A DNA stretch of 64,000 nucleotides from Aphidius gifuensis (Eukaryota > Arthropoda > Insecta > Hymenoptera > Braconidae), in assembly GCF_014905175.1 (NCBI RefSeq), contig NC_057790.1, positions 5,208,001 through 5,272,000 of the forward strand. Direction: 5' to 3'. A program made the translations under genes and the position numbers. Shown in pieces: positions 1-11,711 of the stretch; the stretch's first letter is position 1, and the number at the start of each line of letters is the position of its first letter. Below the pieces are notes generated by a model. The model worked only from the letters and a program-made list of their open reading frames with translations. It ran no database searches and was not told the origin of the DNA.

Positions 1-865
1 TTTTTTTCAAAAATAATTTGATACTCTATAAATCAAATGGAATAAGTATAATTATTGTTGAATTTGATAAATAATGAGAATATTTACAAAAAAAAAAAAA
101 AAAGAAATAATAATGATTAACAGAGTAATTGTATTGAAGCATTTATCAAATTCATTGCAAAAACTACAGATGCAGTACAAATTAAACAAAGCAAATTTTC
201 ATTTTATCAGGCTTTGTTTTGTTCGTATCTTTTTAGAAGTGCACATTTTGTTTGAAAGTATCAATAATAATCAAAAAAAAAAAAAAACAAATATCATTAT
301 TAATTAATATTAATTTGTCTGGCTCATTTTGTTTGTTTGTTTTCTTTTTTTTTACATTCAATTCGAGGAATTATTATCAAAAAATACTTTATTATATCCT
401 CTCTTCATGATTATATATTTAAAGAAAACAAAGCTTTCTTATCCACGTACTAACTTTTGTATCTCTTTTACAAGTTAATCAAATAATCAATTTTTATGAA
501 ATTTTTCGATACATTTATAAATATAATAATGATAATATAACTATATTTTTAATGATAATTTATAGGAAGCTTTTTATTTTTCGTATTTTTCAAATGAAAA
601 TACTAACAGGTCATATTTATCAGGAAGTATCAAGATATTATTATTTAACAATCAAAATTAATTCATTTTACCGGTATATTTTTTTATTTGGAAAAAAAAA
701 TAAAAAAAATTATAGAACATTTAATAGTTACCTCCAGTATCATTCCTCGATGTGAATGAATATTATTATTTTTTTTTTTTTTTCTTTTGTTCGCTTGTAT
801 ACAATTAATTATACAAATATTTAAAATTAAATTCAAAAGTTTAATTACTTTTATGATATATCAAA
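1..865. other. 3' flank of RPRD1, no other gene seen
   Basis: AT-rich sequence with poly(A) and poly(T) runs. It includes the RPRD1 3' untranslated region on the minus strand. Open frames here are A/T-driven (K, N, I, F, Y) and resemble nothing I know. Confidence 0.6.
683..688 (-). terminator. Candidate poly(A) signal of RPRD1
   Basis: AATAAA on the minus strand, about 180 nt after the stop codon. ATTAAA variants also lie closer (839-844 and 720-725), so the true cleavage site cannot be chosen from sequence alone. Confidence 0.3.
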
Positions 866-1015
866 CTAGTGAAGTGAGAAAAGATCACCAGCTGATGGCA
901 GAGGTGCCAGACCTCCAGTAACATCTGGCAATTGTGTTAAATCAGGAAGATTTGAAATATGAGATTTTACGTCTGCTCTTACTGTACATACTTTCTTTAA
1001 TTTTTCCTTGTAATC
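866..1015 (-). CDS. RPRD1: RPRD1 exon 5 (conserved C-terminus, stop)
   Basis: Encodes residues 299-347 and the TAG stop. It ends with LPDVTGGLAPLPSAGDLFS followed by LH, nearly identical to the end of vertebrate RPRD1 proteins. The acceptor is attaatag. It is too short for a usual ORF cut-off and was found by following the family sequence. Confidence 0.96.
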   Translation of the reverse strand, partial: DYKEKLKKVCTVRADVKSHISNLPDLTQLPDVTGGLAPLPSAGDLFSLH

Positions 1016-2547
1016 CTATTAATAAAAAAATATATAAAATATATTATTTAAACTCCATAAATAATAGTCATAATAATATTACCTCCAATGTTGTTTGAGC
1101 TTGTTGAAGCAATTGTTTTTGTGCTAATGTATAATCCCTAAGCATTGTGAGTAATTTTTTTCTCTCTTCCATTTCAGATTGTAATCTTCCATTGTAATCA
1201 GCCAATAATGCTGCTGCTTCATTAACAGCAATACTCAATTGATCTGCAGCAGAACGATCAGCAAGATTAGCCAATAATGATACTTCTGATACTTCTGGTG
1301 GCAATGATGCAATTTGTTCTCTTACAGCTGCATCAGATGATGCAGAATTTTCTAAATCCTGAAATAACAAATAATATTAGTAACCACGTGAATCAATTCT
1401 ATTTTCATATTAAAATATTCAATTTAATCTACTACTATTAATCATTTCAATGATACTGACAACTTAAAAAAGCTTGGAACTTTTAATTTAAAAAAAAAAG
1501 TATATATTTTCAATAGATTTAAATTAGTTTTATTGTAATTATTAATTATTTCAATATCTAGATTTTTTATTTGACTTGATACAATATCCGTTTTATTAAT
1601 TATTTTATAAATTGTTATAACAACCATTAAGGCTTTGATTAACTCCTCTGTTTCTGGTGGATCACCAGCTGGTGTTTTTGGACTCAGTGTAACATGAAGT
1701 TCCTTGGTACCATCAACTTCAACTTCAGTTTCAGATTTTTTTCTCTCTTTTTTTTCAACTTTTGGTATTTGTGTCTGTAATAAATATAACAATTAAAGTA
1801 TATATGTATTTACAATATGTATATGCTAAGATTTAATATTAACCTTAATTTTTTCTACATCAGCTGTTTTTAATTTTTTTTTTGGTGGTGGTGTACCAGG
1901 TTCTTTAACAGGTTCAGTTGCAGCATCAAATGCTGCTTTAAATTCAGTTATTTGTGTTTTATCATAAACACCACGTTCTTCCCAAATAATAAGAAGACGA
2001 TTTAAACGTTCACGTGTTTTTTCATCAAAACCTTTCATATGTTCAAATGCTTTTGGCAAAAAATTACCAAATTCTTTACCAAATTCAGGTCCTTTTTTTT
2101 TACTATTTTGTATAACATCATTTGCCAAGTACATGAACATTAATTTTCGATTATCCTTGGCTGAAAAAAAAACAAACAATATTAAATACACATTCAATTT
2201 TTAAAAATTTAGTTTAATTTATTAGAAAAAATAAAGAAAGACAAAATATAGGTTGTGACACATGGCAAATTTGTCAATTATGATTTTTTGGAGCAACACA
2301 ATAAATAACATTTTCTCGATAAGTTTAATTGATGCCAAGGCTTTTTAATATAAAATAATAATAATAATAAATAAATAAACAATTCAAAAAATATACCTTT
2401 GCACATTTCTCTGTGCCAAACTTTGACAATTGTTCCATGATGCTTTCTGTGATGTATTAGCCACAGTGAAAGTGTTTGTATGCTTTGCTGTGATGGATTT
2501 AAATCCAATAATTTTTTAACCAGGGCATTTTCAGTAAATCCTGCCAT
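866..2547 (-). CDS. RPRD1: RPRD1 (CREPT family): RNA polymerase II CTD-interacting protein, five exons, complete
   Basis: Binds the phosphorylated C-terminal domain of RNA polymerase II in the nucleus; family members recruit CTD phosphatase and promote transcription. Exons on the minus strand: 2547-2397, 2160-1844, 1774-1625, 1358-1083, 1015-866 (stop TAG 868-866). The phases join cleanly to 347 aa; human RPRD1A/B have about 312-326. Residues 1-133 form the CID domain: SLWLIHHRKH in exon 1 and NDVIQNSKKKG at 64-74, where the numbering matches human RPRD1B up to about residue 77. R105 and R113 fall where the human protein has CID arginines that I recall contacting phospho-Ser2. A basic proline-rich linker follows (PPPKKKLK, 141-148, possible nuclear signal), then the C-terminal coiled-coil region (about 200-335) ending in the family signature DVTGGLAPLPSAGDLFS. 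The ATG at 2547 fits the family start. Insects usually carry one gene for the vertebrate A/B pair, so no A or B letter is given. Confidence 0.97.
1083..1358 (-). CDS. RPRD1: RPRD1 exon 4 (coiled-coil region)
   Basis: Encodes residues 207-298, starting DLENSASSDAAVR and containing IASLPPEVSEVSLL and LLADYNGRL, which are conserved RPRD1 segments. The acceptor is tatttcag and the donor is TTGGAG|gtaata. Helical and rich in L/E/Q, as expected for the dimerising coiled coil. Confidence 0.96.
1625..1774 (-). CDS. RPRD1: RPRD1 exon 3 (acidic/basic linker)
   Basis: Encodes residues 157-206, a K/E-rich linker ending TEELIKALM. The human protein has IKALQ here, so the reading frame is right. The donor TTAATG|gttgtt departs from the usual gtragt, and no better site is in frame nearby. 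The acceptor is ttattacag. Confidence 0.88.
1844..2160 (-). CDS. RPRD1: RPRD1 exon 2 (CID core and linker)
   Basis: Encodes residues 51-156. The acceptor is a T-rich tract ending in cag, and the donor is ATTAAG|gttaat. It carries NDVIQNSKKKG, the helix ending IIWEERGVY, and the basic linker PPPKKKLK. Confidence 0.95.
2397..2547 (-). CDS. RPRD1: RPRD1 exon 1 (start of CID domain)
   Basis: Encodes residues 1-50 plus one base, from MAGFTENALV to HREMCK. The donor is AAAG|gtatat. It contains the helix SLWLIHHRKHHG that is typical of the CID amino-terminal half. Confidence 0.95.
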
Positions 2548-2620
2548 TATTTAGTTACAAATAATTTTTGCAAATATTTTTGAAAAATAAACAAGTAGCA
2601 AACATTTACTCCAAAAATAT

Positions 2621-2636
2621 ACACACACACACACAC
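2621..2636. repeat. (AC)8 microsatellite
   Basis: Perfect dinucleotide run about 75 bp upstream of the RPRD1 start codon, probably in its 5' leader or promoter. Confidence 0.9.
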
Positions 2637-2692
2637 TAAATAACAATTCAAGCACGAATTTTATTTCTTTTTTTTTTATCTAGAACTGTGCG

Positions 2693-2698
2693 CACGTG
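2693..2698. promoter_or_regulatory. CACGTG E-box upstream of RPRD1
   Basis: Palindromic CACGTG about 145 bp upstream of the RPRD1 ATG, inside a small GC-richer patch (gcgcacgtgc). It could bind bHLH factors of the Myc/Max/USF type. Function is inferred from position only. Confidence 0.3.
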
Positions 2699-5600
2699 CT
2701 ACAGCAAAGTTACAGACACTTTAAGTAATATGTATTGAAAACAATTATTATAAATTTTTATTTTTCATTTATGTATAAATATATTATAATATAAAGTTTA
2801 ACGATGTGTATATATTATATGTTTTTTCTTTAATAAATTGGCATGTATGTTGAGAATTGAGATTATATGAAAACCAAAGACGCAAAAATGTCAAAAGAGA
2901 AGTAACCATTTTTTTTTTTTTTTTGTTCTTCATTTGTGTTTTGTTGTTACCACAATAGATGTCGTTACGATGATGTTTTTTGAAATTAAAATGGCGGATT
3001 GAATTTGAAAAAAAAATAATTATATTTCATAATCATATTATATTTTTTTTTTTTAGTGGTTTCTCCATTAGACCAATTTAACCTACCTTCAATCACTTTA
3101 TTTCACTTTGTGGCTGAGCCATAATTATTTCGGCCCGGTTTAAAATAAAAAAAAAAAACCGAATTGCATTCATAGCTGCAAGTGTTGGTGCGCTTGTAAA
3201 AAAAAAAAAAACATACCTGCCCTCAAAGCTAGCAAGTACATATCGTTTATCAAAAATTAGTAAACATTTAAATATTAAAAAATAAATATCACAAAAATTA
3301 ATCAGTAAAATATTTTCATAATTATTATTATTACACAATTCAATTACAAATTATTATTATTATTATTAAATCTGAAAAAAACCATAATTTTACAAAAAAA
3401 AAAAAAAAACGTTTCTATCTGAAATAGAAAATTTTTATTATTCGGAAATAAAAATTATTTATTAGTAACCTGAAATAAAAATCATATATGCGATTAGACA
3501 AATTTTTGGAAAAGTGCGTTTAACGTCAATAAAAAAAACACTCAAAAGCAATATACAATGGAAATGGAAAAGGGTAAAAATTTATCTTCAAAAAACACCG
3601 GTGTCTTATACTGAGAATAAATTTTTACGATAGATAATAATATACATCCTAATCACCCTCGTCTACTCTGTTTTGACTTTTCCACTAGCACCATTTTTTC
3701 TGGTATGAAAATTTATAAGAACATTTAAAAAAATAGTCAAAATAAATCTAAAATACAAATCAATAATAAATATACATATTGGGAACGACGAAAAGCTTAA
3801 AAAATTATATCATTAATTTTTTGTAACTTCAAGGACGTTGAGACACTTTTCCAGGATGGGTTAATTGTTACAACTAGTCGCTCGTAATCTAGAGAAACTT
3901 ATCTTATGACAGCAAACAAGAACTTGTCTAGTCTTCAAAACTGATGTTCAGTTTAAAAAACACGAGAAAATCTAGTTTCACAACTTCATGTGTAGCTTCC
4001 TTCTTCATGTTAAACATATGTAGTTAATTTTTTTATGGCTTTTCCATCAATGTATATAGCTATAAATAAAAAAATGAAATAGTGAAAAAATAGTGTCAAA
4101 AAACAATCTCCGAAATACTTGTTAATTTTAATTGTTATTTTATATACACGATAAAGTTTGACAACGAATACGTTGATAAAAATGATATTAAAAAAATGAA
4201 TAAAATACACATTTAAAAAAAGAGATTAAATACGAGCCCTCAGGATATTTCATCACATGTTTAAATCGTTTTTTTTTTCCCACTCTAATTTACAAATTAA
4301 ATAGCTATTTTTATTTGTCAAATAGAATGCTATATTGAGTCGAACATTATTTTGATACAATAATCACATCAAGTAATTGCAATTAATTCAATCAAAAAGT
4401 TTTAATATTTTATATTATTATTGTTAATACGCCATCGACATTATGCAATTAAAAAGTACTGCATTTATTCAATTTATTCATACAACAAAAAAAGTAGTAC
4501 AATTAATTGAGCAATTGGTTTAAATAAGAAATGTTTATTGTTATTATTATTTTTTTTTTACTTTAATAATAATTAAAAGTTAGCAAATTGCTTGTTATTT
4601 CTTTTAAAAATTTGAATTTTTTTCTGCTCAACTATGTAAATTAATTGTAGAAAAAAATTTAAATATTAAAATTAGTGATATATATATATTTTTCGAGATA
4701 AAATTTTCAACGAGACATATGTCATTTAAAAAGACCAGTCAAATAAATTCAAAAAACAGTAAAAAGCATTTGAGTTGACATCAATTCATACTGGGTTAAC
4801 ATCTAACCCGACAACTTAACTCCTACAGTACATCAATGAATATTTCATTGACACGTCTCGTTGACTCGTCTGTCACTCTATTTCAAGTTTTTATTTTTTT
4901 ATTTCCTCTTAGCATCTATAAAAACCACGGAAAATTCCTCTTCATTATATTCACCAGCTTGAATCACGGTATAATAATGATAAAAAAAAAAAAAAAACAC
5001 GAAATAAAGAAAAAAAAAAAACAAAATAAAGAAAATAAAAAAATAAAAGAGAAAAAAAAACAAAAGCTCTTGAGAATAAGTAAAACTCTTATCTCTTAAC
5101 TCTTCTGACCTCGAGGAAAAAAAAATATATACATATATATTTTATATATATATACAAACTTAAGTTCAGAATTTTGAACATGAAAAATGTGATGAAAATG
5201 AAAAAAAAAAGTCAAAGGACTTTTCCACAAAAATTGATACATTAATATTTTTCTAGATTTTTTTTATCACAATTTTTTTATACTCGTAGAAATTTAGACT
5301 ATTTTTATGCAGGTAAGAACTTGCATAATCAGCCAAATGATATAAGTTCAAAAAAAAAATAATAAAAATTTACTTTTTATCGATCATATAACTTAAATTG
5401 TATTTTTTTTTTTTTTTTTTTTTGTTTCTATAGGATAAAAAGATCACGTGAAAGTAGTTGCTGTTTCTTGAGTTTTACCTTCTGTTGCTGGTAGTGTTAT
5501 GGGGAAGGTTTAATTGTTTCAAAAGTTGTAGCTCACAGGTGGTGGGTAACAAGGCGAATTTAACTGCACTATATACTGAACGAAATGCAATTTTCAAAGT

Positions 5601-8600
5601 CTGGTTTTGGTATTATTTTTCTTTTTGAATTCACAGTGCTTTTATTTTAACATAATAAATGAAAAAGTAAAATGATGAAGTGAGGTATATATGTGTTGAG
5701 AAAAACGATGAGGAAAAAAAAACAAAAAAATTGAAATGAAATATTATATTTAAAAAACAAAAAATAAATGAAAGATTGAGATGGATGAGATTTTTAGTTT
5801 TGGTGCAGTATAACAGAAAAAGAAAAAAATGTTTAAAAAGGATAGAAGTGTATTAAAAAATATAAATTGAAAAAAAAAAAAAAGTATATGTTGACTCATA
5901 TACCTGACTTCACTACTAGGTCGCGAAATTTTCGTTTTTTTTATTTCTCTCTCAATACAACTTGGAAATACCTGCAGAGTACCTGTATGCCGCATCGACA
6001 AAAATTTTTTATATTTTTTTTCCATGATTGAATGTTTTTTTTTTATTCACATTTTTTATTTCTACCAACTTAAATGTATATATATACAATCAAACGTTTG
6101 GCTGAATAACCATGCGGTTTTATTTACTTATTGTTTTTGATTGAAATTGATTGTTCCAACTGAATTGTTTTGTAAAATTATTTACTAAAATAGTTACAAT
6201 TAATCATTGTAAATATGTAAAAAAATATACAAATAATCTTATTAATTGCTATTTTTTTTTTTTTTTTCCAATTAGAAATAAAGTTTTTTAAATTATATTT
6301 AAAATTTTTAATTGACATTTACTTGGTTATTCAGTAAAATGTACAAATGGTAAAGCTATTTCAAGATTAAAAAAAAATATATGAAAACAAACTTTTCGTA
6401 TTATTATTTTAAAAATTACAAAACTTGAAATTAAATTTAAAAAAATATATTAAATTATATAATATGAATATTTACATTAATAGTGTATTGCACGAGTCAA
6501 GTACTTATACGTAAAACCGCATAAATGAAATGGCTTCTTGGAGGATTGTTGATTAGAATATGCCTGTTTTATATATTTTCATGACTGTTCTATATTTATA
6601 TATTGGACTTTTCATTATTAATTCAATTCATGGTAGTTTTTCTTAATTACACCCTCTGGAATTATCAACAAAGTAATTCAACAACAAGCATTCTCTATAT
6701 TCTCTCTATACTGATATAATGCAATATGTGCATACCATTTTACCCAACAATATCCCCATGTGAAGTATAATGAAGCCGAGTGTGACAAATTCACTTTACA
6801 AAACTACATTTATTTTGCACTTTGAACATTGTCATATTAATCTACCACACAAATATATATAAACAAAATTCTCTAGAGATTAAAATAATATTATCATTTT
6901 TATTTGCTTTATACTTTTTTGTATAATAAAATATTTTATTTCAAAAAACTTTATTTTTTTTTTATATCTACTTTTAAATCAATTCGAATTTTTATATTTT
7001 TCAAACTCTTTGGATTATTATTTTTATTGACATATATTTTTATATTTTTTTTTTTTTTGTATTTTCTTTTACCTAGATAATCTGGCTTTGAAAAAAAAAA
7101 AAATATGAATACGTTTCAACATTAGGTATACTATATAAATTTTTACAGGTATTCAAATAGTGACCTGGACCGATCAACATCATGTTGTGCTAAAAATTGA
7201 AGGCATATTTATTTCATGACTTTGTATCTTTCAAAAGCTCAAACCACATGCTAAAAAAAAATTGCAACAAAAAATAATGAAAAAACAACATTCAACCTAG
7301 TTTGATATTTTTTTTTTTATATTTATTTTATGTCTGTCTATTTTATATTGTTATTATCGTTATTTTTTTTTTTTTTTTTGCAATAATTGAATTGTTTTTT
7401 CTTTTTTTTTGTTCTATAAAATGGAAAAAGTCTGATTGTGTGTGGGTATAATATCCTCTACACAATTGAATATATATTTAAAAGAATGAGAGGTAGAAAT
7501 TGTCTTTATTTACTAAAAATAGTATAGATTTATAAATTCCTGCTATCCTTGTGTTTTTTTCTTGAGATTAAAAAAACATTACACTCTTTTTTTTTTTATC
7601 AACAACTACGGGGTATATATTTTTTTTAACGGTTATTTTCTTCTGCATATTTTTTTTTTTTTTTTACTACTCTCCCACACACATGATTATTATTATTTTT
7701 TTTTCCTTTATTTTCTGCTATTTTTTAATGTATATATATATTTTTTTTAAATAATTAATTTGAGGGTAATTTTTAAAAATGATATAACATTGGAAATAAC
7801 ATAATAATAAATGATAAAATTTACGTAAAAAACATTAATTAAACTGTTTTAATAATAATAAATTATTGAATATTTTCATATAAATTTATTTATGATTTTA
7901 AAATAATTTAAATGAGTATTGTAACTAGGGTTGGTTTGTACGCGCAAATTCACAAATTTATGTAATTAGATTGACTTTACATATATACGTAAAAACATTA
8001 TCTATGAATATGAAATAACACTGTTTCCCTTCACGCTCAAATGTGACATCCAGTGGGAAATAAAATGAAAAAAAAATATAAATAACGAAATAAAAATAAA
8101 ATGATGGGTTGTGGCCGTGCCTATAATTCGATGTCCCCAAACCCTCACGTGTACCATGAATTCATCGTGGTTCACGTTTTACCAATGTCTAAAATTCAGT
8201 CACGTACGTACAGAAATATCGATTTAAATGGCATTGGACATTGATAAATATTTCGACAATATTCATTTCAGATTTTTTTATATTTTAATGGATTAAAAAA
8301 AAAAAAAAAATTATGTCGGCTTAAACATGCATAAACAATCACAGTTTTTTAAAAATTTTTTACTTTCATCATTTTTATATGACTTTACACGTTCTCCATT
8401 AATTTAAAATGATAATAAAATTTAAGAGGAAAAAAAATTAATATAGCCGAGAATACAGTAGTTTTTGAGTGATTTTTTAAAATTTATCTGCAGTAATATT
8501 TTTGGCATGAATAATTTTCATATGAGACAATATATATGCCTACAAGAAAGTACATTTTGAGATTGCATCCTCAAGCAAAATGAGTCAAGGCTTCAGGCCA

Positions 8601-8896
8601 ACCTAATCCTGCACTCTATTTATTTTTTTTTCTTTCTATTTTTATAACCTAATTTCTTTTTAAAATTAGACTGTTAAAAATTGTATTATAAAAGTCATTT
8701 TATCTGCTAAATGTGATAATAAAATTCATTTATTTACTCAAATATTTTATTTTTATTATATTTATATTGTTACCATGGAAATAAAAATATTTCTCTGATT
8801 TTCCTAAAAACATTAGTCTCTACCATAAAATTTTATCAAGATATGGAAAATATATTTTCACCTGAAAACATTTAGTCACATGATCGTCTAGACGCC

Positions 8897-8919
8897 CACG
8901 TGTTAAAATTAACCACGTG
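8897..8919. promoter_or_regulatory. Paired CACGTG E-boxes upstream of the type II membrane protein gene
   Basis: Two CACGTG palindromes (8897-8902 and 8914-8919) spaced 17 bp apart and flanked by matching sequence, so the pair itself is a partial inverted repeat around AAAATT. They lie 320-340 bp before the ATG at 9237, close to the likely promoter. Confidence 0.4.
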
Positions 8920-9236
8920 GTGTAGTGAATTCTACAAAAACTAATCGTTCATATCAGGCCATACTAATTCTATATTCACAAAATATCAGTGTCCCATACA
9001 AGTTAACATCAGTAAATATAATTTTAATATAACCTTCAACCTTCAGTCTTTCAATAACTTTTAGTTTGTTTAGTTCGTTAATCCGGTATTGTCGTGAAAA
9101 TAAATTTTAATAATATTTCTATATTTTTTTCAATAACGATAAATAATTTTAAATTATTTAATAAACAATTTTATATAAATAAAATAAATTTTTAAATAAT
9201 TACGAAAAAAAAAAAGGTTAATTAATTCAAGTAGCA

Positions 9237-9453
9237 ATGAGTACAATAGAAATACCCACTGTAAACAATGATGAAAATAAAACAACACCAAGTAATACAA
9301 AAACAAAAGAATCAAGTTCAAAAATGAAAATAATTTTTATATTGATTGTATCATTGTTTTTCATTATTACAAGTTTTCTATTTATTATTTACGTCGTACC
9401 GCTATTTATAAACGAACACAAAAAGCCTGACGTCAATAAGACAATAATAAATG
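9237..9453 (+). CDS. Type II membrane protein exon 1 (cytoplasmic tail and anchor)
   Basis: Residues 1-72 plus one base. The short S/T/K/N-rich tail is followed by the hydrophobic anchor (about 31-58). The donor is AAATG|gtaatt. The exon was separated from exon 2 because only the splice removes an in-frame stop after residue 76. Confidence 0.9.
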
Positions 9454-11671
9454 GTAATTTTATATAATAATTATTAAACGTGGTTTTATTGATTTAAATG
9501 AAATGAAATACGTCAAAAACAGTAAAATTTTTAAATATAAATATTACATAATTTAATGAATATTCATTTGTATAATAATTTGTGGTTTTTAAATGTTTTT
9601 TTTCAGACGAAACACCGAGAAAAAGTTCATTGAAAAATGAAAATAACGAATTAGAAAAAGCTATTCTCGATGGAATGAGAAATATATTTAATGAACACAC
9701 CCTATTATCAAGCTTACAAAAAAATCTCATTGAATTTGATATTAATAATAAAATATTTACTGATTGTTTAAGTAAAAATACATGTACAATAGAAGAAAAA
9801 AGTGATACCATATATTTACTAATAAATCGACACAGTGAATATAGAAAAAAATTATCAACATTTGTTTCAAATTTTATATTAACAAATAAAACATTACCAT
9901 CAACAGTTTATCCAGAAAAAGGAATATTTAATTTTATACTTGATGAGTACAAACAACGAACAAAAGAACATCGTAATTGTGACATTGAACCAAGACAAAT
10001 GACGGTATATAAATTATTTGAATCAATAATGCTAAGAATCAAAAAAAGTTATTCAATTATTGAAATTGCATATATGATTAAATATCGTGAATATATTGAT
10101 AATGATAAAACAATTGCAGAAAAATATTTAAATTCAGCAAAAGAAATAATTGAAAATTTTCATAAAGATTTTGATGTTATTGTTGATAATGCACAATGGG
10201 CATTAAATGAATCATCAACTGAATTTTATCGTTGTGATCCAGGTGAAGCACATGTCAAAGGTGAAACTTATGATAAATTTATTCATATTTTTCCAATTTA
10301 TGTTGGAAATATTTATCAATGTATCAATCATAATCCACAATTTTTAACTGGATTTACCGATAAAAATTTTAACTATATTTATTTAGTTAATTATTGTCAA
10401 GAAATTCTTCATGCAACTAATGCTATTGTTTATGCCGAACAATCATATACCATGAATGAGCCATGGATTCATCATGTTGAAATATTTTATAAAGATGGTT
10501 ATAAAGAAACATTTGGAAAATCGAATCGTGTTAATAAATCATTGAGTGTTATTTATCCACCATATGATGTGAAAAAATATTGTCAACATTTGGGAGTAAT
10601 GCTTTGTCCTGAGGCTAGATATCCTGGTGAAAATTATGGCATTCGTCATATAAGTTTAAAACCTGTTATAGCATCAACTGATCAGTAAGTTTAATGTTAA
10701 ATAATAAAATTGAAATTGTGATTATAGAACTAATTATTGTATTATTTTTTTTAACAGTGTTGTGACTGGAATTCGATGGAAATTTATAAATAAAATATTA
10801 TACTTGGAAATTCAACAGGCTAAATTTATCAATGATAGTATTGTCAATGGCACTGTCCACTGGAAACCCACTAAAGAGCATAACATTGAAAATGACACAG
10901 TATCAATTGGACTTGATGAATCATCTGCCAGAGGTTTTGGCTTGATTGATATTAAATTACCAACAGACTATCAAATGACTGGTGTGTATAGAAAATTTAA
11001 TTTCCATTTTTATAATCAATAAAATTTTGTTTATTAAATGTTATCTAAATTGATTTGATGTTGTATATTTTAGGTGTCCAATTTGACTGGGATGAAAATA
11101 TTTTGAATAACATGAACAGGTTGATCAACATAAGAATTCTGGGAACACCAAGATTTCAACAAGCCATGAAAAATCGTTATGAATTTTGGAAAGAAGTGGA
11201 AAATACATATTCAAATTCAGCGTAAGTTAAAATCATCAATTTAAATTGTAAATAATGAAAAGCAACTTTTAAATAACAAATTAATTTGTTTTTTTTTTTT
11301 TTTTGTCTAGGACACCAATTGAAATTGATAAACCAGACGTTTCAGAGTATGCAACAGAGAATTTAATAGTCAGCAAATCGAATAAACAATTTATACATTT
11401 TCAATTGACTGATTTAAAAAAAGATGCATCACAAACTTCGATTCCATATTTGGATATTCAAGATGTTGCCATGACACAACCAGCACCAATTAACGGTATT
11501 GGAATTTATTATAAAGGAATGAATGGTTTTGGCGGATTCATTGGACTAAAAATATTCTCATCAAGTAATAATATTGATAAGCAAATTATTGATAATTATA
11601 GTTATAATGTCAATGAAATTTATGATAATTTTCAAAATATTAGCTATCCAGTAGAATTATTTTTTTCATAA
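9237..11671 (+). CDS. Uncharacterised insect type II membrane protein (resembles DUF4803), five exons, complete
   Basis: Exons 9237-9453, 9607-10684, 10758-10981, 11074-11221 and 11311-11671 join in phase to 675 aa ending at TAA 11669-11671. Residues 1-30 are polar and lysine-bearing, then a single hydrophobic segment spans about 31-58, followed by a roughly 615-residue soluble part. This indicates a type II signal anchor with the C-terminal part outside the cell or in the secretory lumen. Sequons (NKT, NES, NKS, NDS, NGT, NIS) and several cysteines in the C-terminal part agree with that. Segments such as HVVTGIRWKF, LEIQQAKF, GFGLIDIKLP and GIYYKGMNGFGGFIGLKIFS recall an insect-specific family I associate with DUF4803; that match is from memory. 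No enzymatic motif is evident and I do not assign a function. The first exon's ATG is the only start before the anchor. Confidence 0.9.
9607..10684 (+). CDS. Type II membrane protein exon 2 (main ectodomain)
   Basis: Residues 73-432. The acceptor is tttttttcag and the donor is GATCA|gtaagt. Mostly helical, polar sequence with scattered cysteines (DCLSKNTC, RCDPGE, YCQHLGVMLC). It ends ISLKPVIASTDH across the junction. Confidence 0.92.
10758..10981 (+). CDS. Type II membrane protein exon 3
   Basis: Residues 433-507. The acceptor is ttttaacag and the donor is ATGACTG|gtgtgt. It begins VVTGIRWKF and contains NGTVHWKP and GFGLIDIKLP, the most family-like part of the protein. Confidence 0.92.
11074..11221 (+). 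CDS. Type II membrane protein exon 4
   Basis: Residues 507-556, GVQFDWDENI to NTYSNSA. The acceptor is tatattttag and the donor is TCAGC|gtaagt. Found by phase continuity; it is too short to stand out as an ORF. Confidence 0.92.
11311..11671 (+). CDS. Type II membrane protein exon 5 (C-terminus, stop)
   Basis: Residues 556-675 and stop. The acceptor is ttttgtctag. It contains the glycine-rich GIYYKGMNGFGGFIGLKIFS and ends SYPVELFFS. Confidence 0.93.
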
Positions 11672-11705
11672 ATTTCTAAATTAATAGAAAATAATTATAT
11701 TATTA

Positions 11706-11711
11706 AATAAA
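11706..11711 (+). terminator. Poly(A) signal of the type II membrane protein gene
   Basis: AATAAA 35 nt after the stop codon, at a normal distance for a short 3' untranslated region. Confidence 0.6.

Larger units (their letters stand above)
2548..8896. other. 6.3-kb intergenic region between divergent genes, no coding exon recognised
   Basis: Contains the RPRD1 leader at its left end, then AT-rich sequence with many A/T runs, TA repeats and short frames of low-complexity residues. Slightly GC-richer patches lie near 3640-3900, 5440-5560 and 7900-8220. An 11-bp inverted pair (6112-6122 with 6512-6522) is discussed separately. I see no splice-consistent coding exon on either strand. Confidence 0.6.
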
